Origin: Botryotinia globosa
Lineage: Eukaryota; Ascomycota; Leotiomycetes; Helotiales; Sclerotiniaceae
DNA: 64,000 nt
Reading direction: 5' to 3'
NCBI GenBank assembly: GCA_014898425.1
Contig: RCSZ01000001.1
Coordinates: forward strand, 1,116,001-1,180,000
Shown: one piece after another, positions 1 through 10,982 of the stretch
Layout of the letters: each line of letters opens with the position of its first letter
How positions within the stretch are numbered: position 1 is the stretch's first letter
The notes under the pieces: model-generated
What the model was told of the DNA's origin: nothing
Database searches by the model: none
Seen by the model: the letters and a program-made list of their open reading frames with translations, nothing else
Program-made: the position numbers and the translations under genes

Positions 1-1
1 T

Positions 2-1028
2 CATAGTCCTGTATTCAGGTTTGTGGTCAAGGTTGTCGAAGAGATGCTAAAGGAAGGTGCAAAGCTTCATGTCTTGCTAGAAGAGAAAGATGGACTGGCC
101 GTGCCATACAGGGTAGCACAGAGCAAGGTCTTCTTTTTCGATGAATTCCGGGATGATAGTCCTTCTCGAGCCAGGAGGGAAGTCGGCTGGATGGCAAACG
201 TCAAAAAACACTCAGTTATGGAAGAAAGAGCAAGGGATACCAGTAAGTTGGCATGCGGACCAAAGGAGGGTTTAAGAAACAGCCTTGCAAAGCACTTAGT
301 CTTGCTTATGACGTTAGAGGGACCACCACCGGAAGATCTCTTGAGATTGATTTCCAACACGTTACGCTCAGCATATACGGACATGTATCAGAGAGACATG
401 CCATCGAGCGAAACAATAAATGCCTTTGTCGACAGGGGTTCAGCTTGGGATCACACCTGCACCTCGAACTTCATATCTGCCATCAAACGAGTGTGGCCTT
501 CCATAAAACTGACCGAAGATATTGTCCATGCTATGCGAAGTGGACTGCGAGAAGCCGAACTATCGGTTGACTACCGTCACTTGAAGGGGTTCTTTATCGA
601 AGGGAGTTTCATCATTAAGAATGAGATTCAAGCACCGGGCGTTGCGCGAACAATGACAAATGAGGAGATGGCGATCGCCGCATTGAGTGTAGCCCAGCGT
701 CACAAGCAAGTAGACACTGCACCGAGGCCCTCGATCCAAACGGTCCAGGACAATGAAGCTTGCGTACGGATGTTGAAAGAGGGACTTAAAAACTTTGTGC
801 AAGGCTGCAATTGACAACCTTGGTAACAATGTCATGAAGATGGATTCTTGGACGGCTTTTTTCAAAGGTCACAGTAGTGCTAGGGATAGAGACGCACAGA
901 AGATGTTAAGTGCATCTCTGGCCCGGTCTATGTTTTCACAGATCACTATCAAGCATGATGGCATAATCAAGATATTGGAGGAAATGATACGGCTGACGAA
1001 ATTGTGGTTGAGTCGCGCATCTCAGTAG
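2..1028 (+). CDS. Hypothetical protein, 5' partial, with a frame break near 777-814
   Basis: The frame is open from the left edge of the window to a stop at 812-814 (about 270 codons), so the 5' end is missing. I do not recognise the family. The product is mixed alpha-type, charged, with no signal peptide or membrane segment. A second open stretch in the +1 frame runs from 777 to the stop at 1026-1028 (beginning with the residues KTLCKAAIDNLGNN) and looks like a continuation of the same protein. The overlap window contains no convincing intron: a GT at 797 has no acceptor at a plausible distance. The break may be a real frameshift (decaying gene), a sequencing error, or an unusual small intron. 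Codon use in both parts looks coding. Confidence 0.5.
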
Positions 1029-1698
1029 GCCGTAGCACGTCCGGGACTGACTTGCTGCTTGTACCTTAGGCATTAGTCTCGGCAATGAATGTTCGATATT
1101 TTACTTATGCAATGTTGATTATTGAAAGTAATCTAAATGGCAATGCAAGATGGCATATTTCGCTATTTGAACGTAATTCGTAAAGTTCAAGACGTATGGA
1201 CGAAATGTGATGTCAAATAGTTTGGCTAAACGCTTGTTAGGGGTAGTTTAGTCAAAAAAGAAAAAAGGCGATGATTGATACACTAGAGACGCGCAAATCA
1301 ATCATCGATTTCCCCCATACCATTGTTCCATCCCTTCGTACTAACAGCAGCATCGCATCAGAATTACTTGGAAAAGAACAATTGTTACTTTTGGTGGAAT
1401 TTTATTCGGTACGAGGATTTGTTAATGATAATTTAGCTCTTGTTCACCTTGAACAAGAAAGCCCTTCAGATACTAATGCCTCTATATTTGAACGCCGCCC
1501 TTGCAACATTCGCACCTAACAACACTTGTATAACAATATTGACTCCAGGCACCGCGTGGCAAATCCCGTTGTGTCAAAAGAACGGAGCAAAATTTTCGGG
1601 CTTCATTCATTTTGGTATCATAACCCCTGAGTTCTCATATATCTTGCCACAACTCCTCTCGGAGATCTCTCGTGCTCCCCTTAGCTTATCTCGAATGT
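1029..1698. other. Intergenic, nothing recognised
   Basis: This is the shared 3' region of the left-edge gene and TVP23. Several short open frames occur, but none has codon bias, splice context or a family resemblance I can support. Confidence 0.5.
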
Positions 1699-2526
1699 TT
1701 ATCTCGAAAAGAATCTTCCAATAGTAGCGCTTGCGATATTTCCCGCAATTCCTGAGGAATACATAGCACTGCCCGCCAAATTCGATGCTTGTCCAAACTT
1801 ATCACATCTCGAGAACGCCAAAGTATTTGTAACTGTCAAACTCAATGCAATCACTACAGAACCATACTCGTTAGCGATTCCCTCGGTGCATCATCTTGTT
1901 TTCACCCTTATTCCGTACTCATGGCCGCCTGGAATCCGAAACAGAAGGCAAAACTTACCGATCAAGGTCAACCAAATAAACTCAAACCTAAAAATAGCCA
2001 CAAAGGCTAACCCGACCCATAACAATGGCTGCGAATAAAGTGCAAGCCAGAAGAATCTGCTATCCGTAGGGTTTATGATTTTCGTATTTGGATCCGAAGA
2101 TTCAAAGACCCAATGCGAATCACCAGATGCAGGGTCTACTTCATTCCACCAACGTAATCCAACGAGGCGACGACCAGCGATATTCTTTAGGTAGTAAAAA
2201 TCGGCAGCGAGGAGCAGGATGGTTATTATGAAGATCATGACACTATTTGAATTAGAGGGTCAATTGACGAATCTAGGGACGGAAGACATACAAGTTTTTA
2301 ATGAAGAGCATTCCAAATAGATATACTAGAAGACTTGCTATTTGAGGAGTTAGTAATGTATTCAAAATGGCACATCCAACAATCCATCCAGTATAACTAC
2401 AACTCTCGAAGCTCAAATCAAACAATGCGCAAACCTACAAATGCGAAATCCTAGGAAACACAACAAAGTAATAGGATGTGAGCTGAGACGCCAACTCAAC
2501 GACCCAGCAGATTCATTCTGTTCCAT
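1699..2526 (-). CDS. TVP23: Golgi apparatus membrane protein TVP23
   Basis: Four exons, read on the minus strand: 2526-2439, 2337-2292, 2242-1959 and 1853-1699, giving 190 aa (yeast Tvp23 is 199 aa). All three introns have GT-AG ends and the phases agree. The protein begins [20 protein letters not shown] and keeps the family landmarks: [46 protein letters not shown], a WxFES stretch and a C-terminal [16 protein letters not shown] block. Four hydrophobic segments fit a multi-pass late-Golgi membrane protein (DUF846/TVP23 family), involved in vesicle-mediated traffic with Tvp18/Yip-type partners in yeast. The middle exon is only 46 nt. The two small 5' exons would be missed by single-ORF reading. 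The family call is confident; the cellular role is taken from yeast. Confidence 0.93.
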
Positions 2527-3219
2527 GATGAAAGAGGTATGTTTTGTCAAAAGAGCGTAGACGTTGAATTTGTTGAAGTGTTGATCATGAACACCTGCAT
2601 CTGCATGCTCAGATAGATACTCGTAATCGTCGTAAGGCCACAGTAGCTAGGAGCTTAAGGTTTGACCCCAGTTATGGCGCTAGTTAAACGGTGAACAATG
2701 GCAGTATATTTCTGGTTGACCTCATCTCTCTTCAATCACCAACAGCACCTTCAGTTGATGTACAGTCAAAGACACTACACTTACATTCACTTTACATAAC
2801 AATATATTTCAAGGTTGTCGTGAACATATATAGAATGGCTACAACATATCATAAGTTCAAGTAAGGTCACATGTCAACCTTATTACATCCGGCGATTCTC
2901 TGTGTCAGATGCGTCTCAACCTGGGTCAAGATATTCTATGAACGAGAGAACATACTTCTAATAAGATTGGATGCGTCTCAGTTCTGCGCCTAAACACTGC
3001 AAAACATTCATCGTTCACTTGCTACACTTTTTCTTGTCATTTCACTAATATCACAGTATATTCATCGCATTGGTTCATTCTTTTATATATGGTTAAAAAA
3101 AATCTCTATTTAAAATGACAAAAACTTGAAGTAAAGTACTAACTAATCGCACAAAAAGACGCGGTCTTTAGATTCTATTCTAACTTGACCCCCTCCCCCT
3201 AAATCACTCCATTCTCCTC
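2527..3219. other. Intergenic between TVP23 promoter and LPMO 3' end
   Basis: Non-coding by appearance. It should hold the TVP23 promoter (close to 2527) and the 3' UTR of the LPMO gene. I see no RNA gene or repeat. Confidence 0.5.
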
Positions 3220-4410
3220 TCAAAGTCTCCAACTTCTTCCTCTGATCTTTCTGATGGGATTGGCAGTAGAAGTGGAATTGAGAGTAGTTCCACAAGATCC
3301 GAAGCCGGGTTGACAACCGGTGCCACACCAAGCATCACCAATTCCACAGAATCCGTCCTTCGAGCAACATGGACCAAAGCCGGAGCCAGTACATGTTTTT
3401 CCTGCAGAGCAGAGACCGTCAACCGAGGCCTGAAGGGCACCGGAGCTGGTTCCTGAGGATGAGGGGGAGGTGGTGCCTGATGTTGGTGAAGCTGGTGCGG
3501 ATGTTGCGATGATGGTAGCCGAGCTGAGCGTAGATGAGGCTGCAATGGTTGGGAGAATTACGATGGAAACTGGAGTTGTGCTTGAGGAAGCAACGGGTGC
3601 TGGAGCAGATGGCGCACCAACTGCTGGGGCAGATGATACGGGAGCTGCTGGAGCACTGGAGCTTTCACCGCCTGTGCTTCCTGAAGTAGAGCCCGATGCA
3701 TCTGAACCAGATGAGGCAACACCATTGACAGGACCACAAGTTCCGGTGAAGGTGCCTGAGTCTGAAGTCTTGCGTGTAACATCTGCATCTGGGCCTGGAT
3801 TTGGGTAGTTGACGGCCTTACCTTCTACAGATGTGCATCCATTGCCAAGGTTGACGAGGAAGAGATCGGGACGGGCAGAAAAGGCGACAGCCGGAGCAGC
3901 ACGAGAATTTGTTCCTTCGATGGTGACGGCAGCGCAGGACATGTAGAACTCGCGGTTACCGATCTGGTTTTGCCAAGTCCAAGCGAACATTGCTTCTCCA
4001 GCTGGGGCGTCGGCAGGAACAGTGAAGTCGGCGCTTGAGCTTACTGCGGTAGGACAGCTTCCGATGTAAGAATGGATGACCTTGAATGTCTTTCCAGAAT
4101 CGTAAGAGAGTGCGACTTGACAAGATCCTCCACCGTGAATGGCACCGGTTCCGACGGTCCAGTTTGCGGTTTGACCTGCGGACCAAGTGACGACGGATTT
4201 TCCTCCAGCTGTACCCATGTCGTTGTACTTGCAAGGGAAGTTTGCACCGGAGGCTGCGAGTGGAGCTGTGATGCTGTAGTCAATTTGAGATTGGACGGCG
4301 TTGGGGTTGAGTGCAGAACGGAAGGGAAGTGGCCAAGTCATTGACATGTGTGCGTTAATGACGGAAGCGCATAGGACCGCTCCGAGAGCGAGGCTGTTGG
4401 TGAACTGCAT
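3220..4410 (-). CDS. Secreted AA11-type lytic polysaccharide monooxygenase with C-terminal CBM18
   Basis: Single exon, 396 aa. A signal peptide (residues 1-20, ending VINA) exposes His21 as the mature N-terminus, as needed for the copper histidine brace; the likely second ligand is His92 in GAIHGGGSC, and the NREFYMSCAAVTI stretch near residue 160 carries the axial aromatic and a conserved cysteine. The catalytic module (about 21-230) resembles AA11, the family acting oxidatively on chitin. It is followed by a Ser/Thr/Ala/Pro-rich linker (about 232-328) and an eight-cysteine hevein-like CBM18 module (about 330-373, containing PCCSKDGFCG), then a short basic tail. The CBM18 strengthens a chitin target, either the fungus's own wall during remodelling or other fungi and arthropods. 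AA11 rather than AA9 or AA10 is my reading from motif order; a profile search would settle it. Confidence 0.9.
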   Translation of the reverse strand: MQFTNSLALGAVLCASVINAHMSMTWPLPFRSALNPNAVQSQIDYSITAPLAASGANFPCKYNDMGTAGGKSVVTWSAGQTANWTVGTGAIHGGGSCQVALSYDSGKTFKVIHSYIGSCPTAVSSSADFTVPADAPAGEAMFAWTWQNQIGNREFYMSCAAVTIEGTNSRAAPAVAFSARPDLFLVNLGNGCTSVEGKAVNYPNPGPDADVTRKTSDSGTFTGTCGPVNGVASSGSDASGSTSGSTGGESSSAPAAPVSSAPAVGAPSAPAPVASSSTTPVSIVILPTIAASSTLSSATIIATSAPASPTSGTTSPSSSGTSSGALQASVDGLCSAGKTCTGSGFGPCCSKDGFCGIGDAWCGTGCQPGFGSCGTTLNSTSTANPIRKIRGRSWRL

Positions 4411-5911
4411 CTTGATAGTGATGAAATTAAGTTCTGGTTGTTTGTTTGTGTAGTGTGGTTTGTTTGCGACGTTGATGATCAGACCTGCTGAACTGTTGTA
4501 TTATTGTGTATAGAATAGGAGGTATATGTGGCAGAGAATGTGATGATCGAGCTGTTTATGGAGGACTTGAATTCGAGGGAATCTCGAGTCAATAAATACT
4601 GCAGAAAAATGACTGTACGAAAATAGAAGAAACAATGTGATTCGAGGCTCGCTTTGTTAACAATAAAGGAATGATTCGGCAAGTGTTCCAGCACAATGAG
4701 TTGATAGCTTAGAGAAGCTTAAGGAAAGTATATTGTTCTTTATCTGAATGGAAAACTCTTTATTCACTTTTACAGAAAGCCAGAGTCCCAAGTATTTAAA
4801 TAGACGAATCTTTGTCCAACCACATTAAGAAACCATAGAACAATCCAGATGATCAAAGACATCCGATGAATAACCCATTCATCTCCAAAGATAAAAATAA
4901 GAACGACAGGAGAGTTTCAAAGACTCCTTCTCTACACAACCGATAGAGTAGACCAGCTCACTTCTCCCCTGTTGAAGAAAGCATCTGGTGAGACTTTCGA
5001 GCAGAAACCAAATAATCCGATCCAATAACATGATTCTTCCACACACTTGTGAACGAGAATGCGCTCGCTCTACAAACTTACACACGCGAAAAATGACACT
5101 AGAAGAACCCTTCCCCTTTCTCGGCAAAAATTGCAAAATTTCCCATGTACCCCAACTCCTCCCGTCCTGTCTCGTCCCGTCCTGTCCTATCCATCTCGCA
5201 CCCCCGGCCCTCGAACAAAATAAGCCAGCAGCTAACCTACGCTCCGAAATCCCCCCCCCCCCCAAAAAAAACGCCACCTAACCATAGAACTCCTAGATCG
5301 ATCCCCCGCCCCGAAACAAAGCAATTCTCGCACCTGTTCATTTCCACCTTGTGGCGAGGAAATACTCAGGAGAAGTATCAACAAAGGATGTGAGTGGTTG
5401 GTGAAGAATCACAAGACGACATCTCTCAACCAATCAACGTACTTGAAACATCATTTTTTGAAACCCCCGAATTCGAAACTTGGTGATTGTATCCACCCAC
5501 TGCCAAAAGTAATGTTATGTCCGTTAGATTTATTGACTCATTTTTTTCACCGGCGTATTCCTTAGCCTATTAGTTGACATCAGGTTGTTTTCTATGAAAG
5601 GTGGGAGTTTTGGTGGTATCGGAAATGTTTGAAATATTGTATGTCACTGCAGTATGTCAGGAGAGTTACTAAAACTTTGGGTTGTAGTTTAATAATAGGG
5701 TATCGCTAATCTGTGAAGATATTTATGTATTGATTCGATTTGAAATGCCAAAATCATTTGGAATGATGTTCGTTTAAAGTCATTGAACGAACATCAAAAT
5801 GTCGAAGTCTCAGATCCGGCTCAGTCTCGACTCCTGAACGCCATCATGCTCAGCTATCTCGGTTATTGTGGAACTATATCGAAGACTGACTCATTCAGGT
5901 CGTTCGGCAAT
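4411..5911. other. Intergenic, 1.5 kb, LPMO promoter side
   Basis: No supported gene. It holds the upstream region of the LPMO gene and the 3' side of SEC20. A pyrimidine-rich stretch at about 5140-5280 contains repeated CCCGTCCTGT-like words and a long C run followed by an A run near 5251-5270. The small open frames overlapping it are low complexity. Confidence 0.5.
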
Positions 5912-7290
5912 CTATAGTTCGTCCTTCCTCCGCTGTGCTTCCTTCGCAGCCTCTTCTGGCTCTTCCCACATCCTCTTCTTTGGGTTTCCTGAATTTGATT
6001 CCTCAATTCGCACTGTGTTCTCTTCCAGCGCAACTTCTGTATCATGGAGGGATTCGTGTTCAACCGAGTCTCCGATAATCTCTTCCTTGATAGGCGCCTG
6101 GTAAAGCTGGCTTTCATCAATCATATGTTCGACCTCCTCAACCATTGTTGATGCCGCTCTTGCTACCGGTCGTTGATCGCCGTTCTCAACGCTGATTGCT
6201 GGAGTGTTCTTGCTATTGATAACAGCGCTCTCACTTTTGGTTGGGATAACTGAATAAGTTGCCGGCTCACTGGATATGGACATACTGCTTTCAAGAGCCG
6301 AACTACCCTTGGAGCCCATTATTCCAAATATACTAAATAGAGAGTAGAAGATTAACTTCAGTGGCGCGTAAACCAACCACCAAAGTGGTCCGTAAAACAA
6401 CCTCCTAAAAACAAGCCATGCAATTGTACATGCAAGTACATAGAATGCCGTTTCAAGATACCACGTATCACTCTTTTGACTCCTCAGTAAAGTCCCAAGC
6501 AAATTCCGCGAACTCGATAGTAGAGAATCCAATGTAGAATATGTTTCATTCAGCTGGGCTAACGCTTCCGTTGACTGTTTTAATGTATCGTTTGCGAACT
6601 GTGATTTCTCTAACTCGCCCGCCATCATTTCGTGAGTTCGTCGAAGCGCAAGAGTAACATCGCTGGCAGCATTCACTGTCTTATCTTCCTTTGAAAGTTC
6701 CGACTTTGGTCGAGCGATAGGTCTTTCCATCGAATTAGGAGTTGACCTACCGGAAGAAAGATTTAAGCTTGGCTGAAAGAGATGTTGTCGCTCCCAAACT
6801 TGCGCAGCCTTAAGCGTCTTTCTAGCCGTCACCTCGGCCTTGCGGAATGCTGAATAGCATCTACAGATTTCAGCGATCAGTCCGGAGCATGGTATATATA
6901 AAGGAAAACAAAATATTGGTCTTACGATTCGACTTCTTTGATGTTCTTCTCCACTGCTTCATCAAGCATCTTTCTCTGTCTTCCCAACTCACTGTTCGGC
7001 CCTCCTGTAGGCATTGATAGAACATCTTCTTGCAGCCGCTCAAAATCCTCATCTTGTTCTTTTAACACTTGTGCGATTTCCGCAGAAAGCTCCAGCAATA
7101 CATTATCATCATCACCGTCCAGTGCTATAGAGCCAGGTTCGAACTTAATGGTTGCTAGCCGTTCAATCAATTCTCTGGCTTGCCTATTTGATTCTTGTAG
7201 CGCTGCAAGGCGTTCAGAAAGCGTCTCGAAAGACATATCGATTTGTTTGAACTTGGCAGATGTTTTGGCCTGTAAATTCTGCATCGTCAT
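5912..7290 (-). CDS. SEC20: Protein transport protein SEC20 (Golgi-to-ER Q-SNARE) with KDEL terminus
   Basis: Two exons, 7290-6926 and 6860-5912 (437 aa), with a 65 bp GT-AG intron and matching phases. The N-terminal 120 residues are coiled-coil-like. A Sec20-type SNARE region follows (SDVTLALRRTHEMMAGELE through LNETYSTLDSLLSSSRNLL), ending directly at a membrane segment (WYLETAFYVLACTIAWLVF) with more hydrophobic sequence just after it. About 150 acidic residues follow, and the protein ends RRKDEL, a lumenal ER-retrieval signal; yeast Sec20 ends HDEL, so this supports the call. In yeast Sec20 acts with Ufe1, Use1 and the Dsl1 complex in COPI vesicle fusion at the ER. The gene is transcribed divergently from the mitoribosomal gene at 7486, 195 bp away. 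Confidence 0.9.
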
Positions 7291-7485
7291 GTCATGAGAG
7301 CCGGCTGCTTGTGAGGCTCGGAATTTACCGAGAATTTTATTTTGCGCCTAGCATACTGAGCATCCAGACCACAACTGCACCCCCCCCCCCCAGAAACTTC
7401 ATAGAACATTGAAAGTCTCATGTAGGTTCACATTGATACGTTTGGTCGTTAAGTACTAATTATATACTAGGCTTCGGTAGCAAAC
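7291..7485. promoter_or_regulatory. Bidirectional intergenic promoter, SEC20 / mL53
   Basis: The two start codons face away from each other across 195 bp, so both promoters must lie here or overlap the neighbours. The segment contains a run of about a dozen C at 7380-7391. No specific factor site is claimed. Confidence 0.6.
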
Positions 7486-7838
7486 ATGATCACAAGATTC
7501 ATCACCGAAGTCTCAACAGTCTTCAATCCCTTCTCTCCCAAAGCCAAAACCGCACGGTTATTTCTCTCAGTTCTCCCACCAAATGCACGACAGACCATGA
7601 AGATCGATACAAAGATACTACCCAGAGCATCTAAAGAGCGGAGTCTTGTGCGCCTTAAGTTTAGTATGTTTCGTCGGATTTAAATTTTGGTCGCATTCGC
7701 AGATTCTAACCATAATTTACAGAGGATGGAAAAGAGATGAAGTTGGACGCAGAGAAGCTCGGTATTAGAGGTGTATCTGATGAAGTGGATAGGCATTCAC
7801 GAATTTTGGCAAGGCAGGAGGAATTGACCGGAAACTGA
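7486..7838 (+). CDS. MRPL44: Mitochondrial large-subunit ribosomal protein mL53 (yeast MRPL44)
   Basis: Two exons, 7486-7663 and 7723-7838 (97 aa), with a 59 bp intron (GTATGT donor, ACAG acceptor). The spliced protein begins MITRFITEVSTVFNPFSPKA and carries the conserved PPNARQTMKI block, then LKFKDGKEMKLD across the junction and DEVDRHSRILARQEEL at the end, which I recognise as the fungal mL53/Mrpl44 pattern. Its length is normal for fungi. It is a structural protein of the mitochondrial 54S subunit; the basic N-terminus fits matrix import. The second exon is too short to appear as an obvious frame on its own. Confidence 0.92.
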
Positions 7839-8504
7839 TGATATAATGCTAGAATGTATATTTATTGCATGTGGGAGGCGTTTTCAAGGTCGTATGATTA
7901 ACAATATCATACTTTCAACAAGCACGGAGTGCCTATATGTGAACATAACATATGTGTTCTATGACTTTATACGTCTCTCAATCCATATCGATATATCATG
8001 AGTTGAGTGGCTAAGGCCTACCCAACGATTGGATAGAAGGAATAATATACAAGTCAAAAAGGTTGAAGATATTACGGCTTAGCAGAAAGCAATACTGGGC
8101 GGGCGACTGTAAACGCTCAGCGGTCCTACGGGTCTCCAGTTTTGGGTATCAAGATTACATCAAAATTCAATGCGAAGACAAACAATGTTCATTTATCAAC
8201 GCAATGATACGTTCTCCAACTGCGTTAGCTCGTGTGCAGGTCTAAAAGTCCCAGTGCATTTTCGAGGGAACCCAGCAAAATCTTTTGGCGAACAAGGTAT
8301 ATGAGGAACCCCAGGATTGATATTATTTCACGATTGCATGTATTGTACGGCAGAAGTAGTATGGATGTGCAAGAAATGCGCTTGGAAACCTTCGTATTGT
8401 ATCTACAGCCAATAGTGATGGCATATGTGTAGGGTCGTTTGACTTTTATGGTATTCTGGCGATAACGCCTGCAAATGTATAGCCGTGATTCAAGACATCT
8501 GAAT
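7839..8504. other. Intergenic, convergent 3' region
   Basis: It lies between the ends of mL53 (plus) and the pyrophosphatase gene (minus). Nothing beyond expected 3' UTRs is seen. Confidence 0.5.
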
Positions 8505-9641
8505 TTAAGCGGCAGCACCAGAGATAAAGAACCACTTGTCAATGCTTGGGTCGATAGGAGCTGGGGCAAGGTTCTCGTTAGATGGGATAGGAGGAAGTTG
8601 GGTGGCTTCAACACGGCTGGTTGAGTGCTTGACAGTGACGTTGGTGCTATTAGTTTGTTAGTTGACAGTCGACACAGCGAAATGACAACAAACTTACGTT
8701 GAAACATCACCTGGGGTGGTCTTGCCAGTGATGAGCTTCTCCCAAGCCTCAGCACACTCACGGACGATATCGGTGGCGTACCTAGAATACAGTTAGCTTG
8801 CATGTCAAATTTAGTCGTGTGATAATCCTCACTTCTTGTTCTTGCACTCTCCAGTGAAAGCGAATTGGTTCTCTGGCTTTCCGTCTGGGATTTTGTAGAT
8901 TCTGAACCATTCATTTGTAGCCCTCAAGAGACCTGGAAGGTGTCTCTCAACATCCTCAACGTCATTGAGCTTAGGAGCCAATGGGTCGTTGACATCGATG
9001 ACAATGACCTTCCAGTCGGTCTCCTCCTCATCGAGCAAGGCCATAACACCGAGAACCTTGACTTGCTTAACTTGACCGGGGTATCCGACCAATTCACCGA
9101 TCTCGCAAACGTCCAATGGATCGTTGTCACCCTTGGCCTTGGTCTCTGGGTGGACAACGTTAGGGTCCTCCCAAGTCTAATATCCAATCAGCTCGTGTCG
9201 CAGATGATACGTATACATTCGAAGTCTTACTTGAGGGAAGGCCCCGTAGTTCCAGAGATAACCCTTGTGTGGGAAGCAGTTGCGGACGAAACGAAGCTTG
9301 CCCTTCTTGACATCTTGCTTCTGTGGAAACTATTAGCATAAGAATTGAGTTTGATGGTAGGAGGGACATTCGATTGGGTTAAGCATCTAGTGAATGACAT
9401 GTTAGCTGACAGTGTACACAATGCCGTGATAAGAGAGAAAAACCTCTTCTTTGCTGATCTCCATCTTGCCGTTTGTCCATCTTGGGATCTCAACAACCAT
9501 GTTCAAGATGGTTTGTTGCTCATTGGCATAAAGGGGGATATCGTGGAAAGGAGAAACTGGAACGCCATCCTTTTCGATATAGATACGGTGCTCCAAAGTG
9601 TTTGGAGCTCCGATCTTTCTGACAGTGTATTTGGAAGCCAT
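8505..9641 (-). CDS. IPP1: Inorganic pyrophosphatase (family I, IPP1-like)
   Basis: Six exons, read on the minus strand: 9641-9444, 9386-9372, 9320-9231, 9176-8833, 8781-8698 and 8646-8505, giving 290 aa (yeast Ipp1 is 287). It hydrolyses PPi to phosphate with Mg2+. The family I signature DNDPLD is present near residue 118, with [41 protein letters not shown] and the C-terminal IDKWFFISG. Exon 2 is a 15-nt microexon encoding MLNPI. All introns are GT-AG except the one after exon 2, where the family-consistent junction (NPI joined to KQDV) needs a GA donor; a GT four bases downstream with an acceptor nine bases later would give a product one residue shorter. The frame is open upstream of the start to an in-frame ATG at 9956 (see findings). 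Confidence 0.93.
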
Positions 9642-10982
9642 CGTTGTATTTAATGGTGTTGTGTTGTCGGAGGATGAATTCGTTGAGAGGTGACGAGATA
9701 TTTGCACCACTCTAAGCGGTATGGTGGGGTTGTTTTTGTTCGCCAGTTTGGCGTGCGCGGCGGTCACGCCTTTATAACCAGGAAAGCGCAGGGGCAGATG
9801 TTGCTTTAATTGGTGAGAAGGAGCACGGCAGGTATGCGATAGATGTGTGAATGATCTGATTTGTTCTGCTCGAGCCTCCAGCTGGATGGGAATTTCTATA
9901 TTGGGGTGGAATTTCCAAAATGAATTTGGAATGCCACTAGACTTTAACTTGAACATTCAGATCAGATCTCTTGTGAATGTTCAATGTTCCAAAGCATTAT
10001 ACATATAATAAGTAGGTTTTTGGCACTATGAATATAATATATATAATCTTACAATTAACTTCCGTACTAATTACCTAGGTAATAAATTGCGCTATTCAGC
10101 AAATATTTTCCGTCGACCGCGGCTTTTATGATTAACCGCTACCAATCGAACGTGCCTTGCCATACCTAGGTATTTTCCGAACTTCGGACCCTGCCGTTTC
10201 CATATATGGGACTTGACTTGGTCTCATCTCTAAAGCAGCAGCAGCGGGATGTGTTGTCCTAATAATGTCCCAAGATAATGCCGCAAGGTCTGAAGATTCT
10301 CAAACGTAGCATTTGTGCAGCCTTCATCTCGCGTTCAATAAGTAGGTACTGTAAGCGTTATGAACAATATGATTTTGCAACTGGTTAAAAAAAACAATAA
10401 CAATAACAATCTCTCCTCATCACAAAGTCAAACCTTCCAGAGCAAAATGAATGTCCCTGAAAGATGACAATCCACAAAGTTCCTTGTTCACTGAGGTTCA
10501 AATATTTTCGCTTAAGGTTACCCGGTCTACACATAAAAGATGCAAAGAGGCCAAAATTGAACATCCCCTTGATACCTGTCTATAACAAATCAACCACAGA
10601 TAAATTTATAAAGATTAGTAGTACTAGATAAATTCTTGGGTAGCATTCAATTGTATTATTCACACCTTCAATTTTTTGAATTGTCCGGTTCAAGATAATT
10701 TGAACATCCTAAAAGATCGCAATATATGACAATGATTCAAGACTTTGCACCAGGGCAAAACATCTAGAGACTACATAGTAGAACCTTGGAAGTAAAGAAA
10801 ACATTGAACTGACAACCCATTTAAGAAGTTGCGAATACCGAGACGCCGAGAGATCGAGAAAGCTTAGGGAAAGTAACATAAACCCTTGAAAACGCCGTAA
10901 TAAAGTATATACAATCATCATCTGTTGCTTAACAACTCCATCTACTTACACCCATCGTAATAGATAATTCAAACTCTCTCCT
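9642..10982. other. Intergenic 1.3 kb upstream of the pyrophosphatase gene
   Basis: It contains the pyrophosphatase promoter and leader and the 3' side of the P450 gene. Two exact copies of the palindrome TACCTAGGTA lie at 10072 and 10163. No gene is recognised. Confidence 0.5.
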
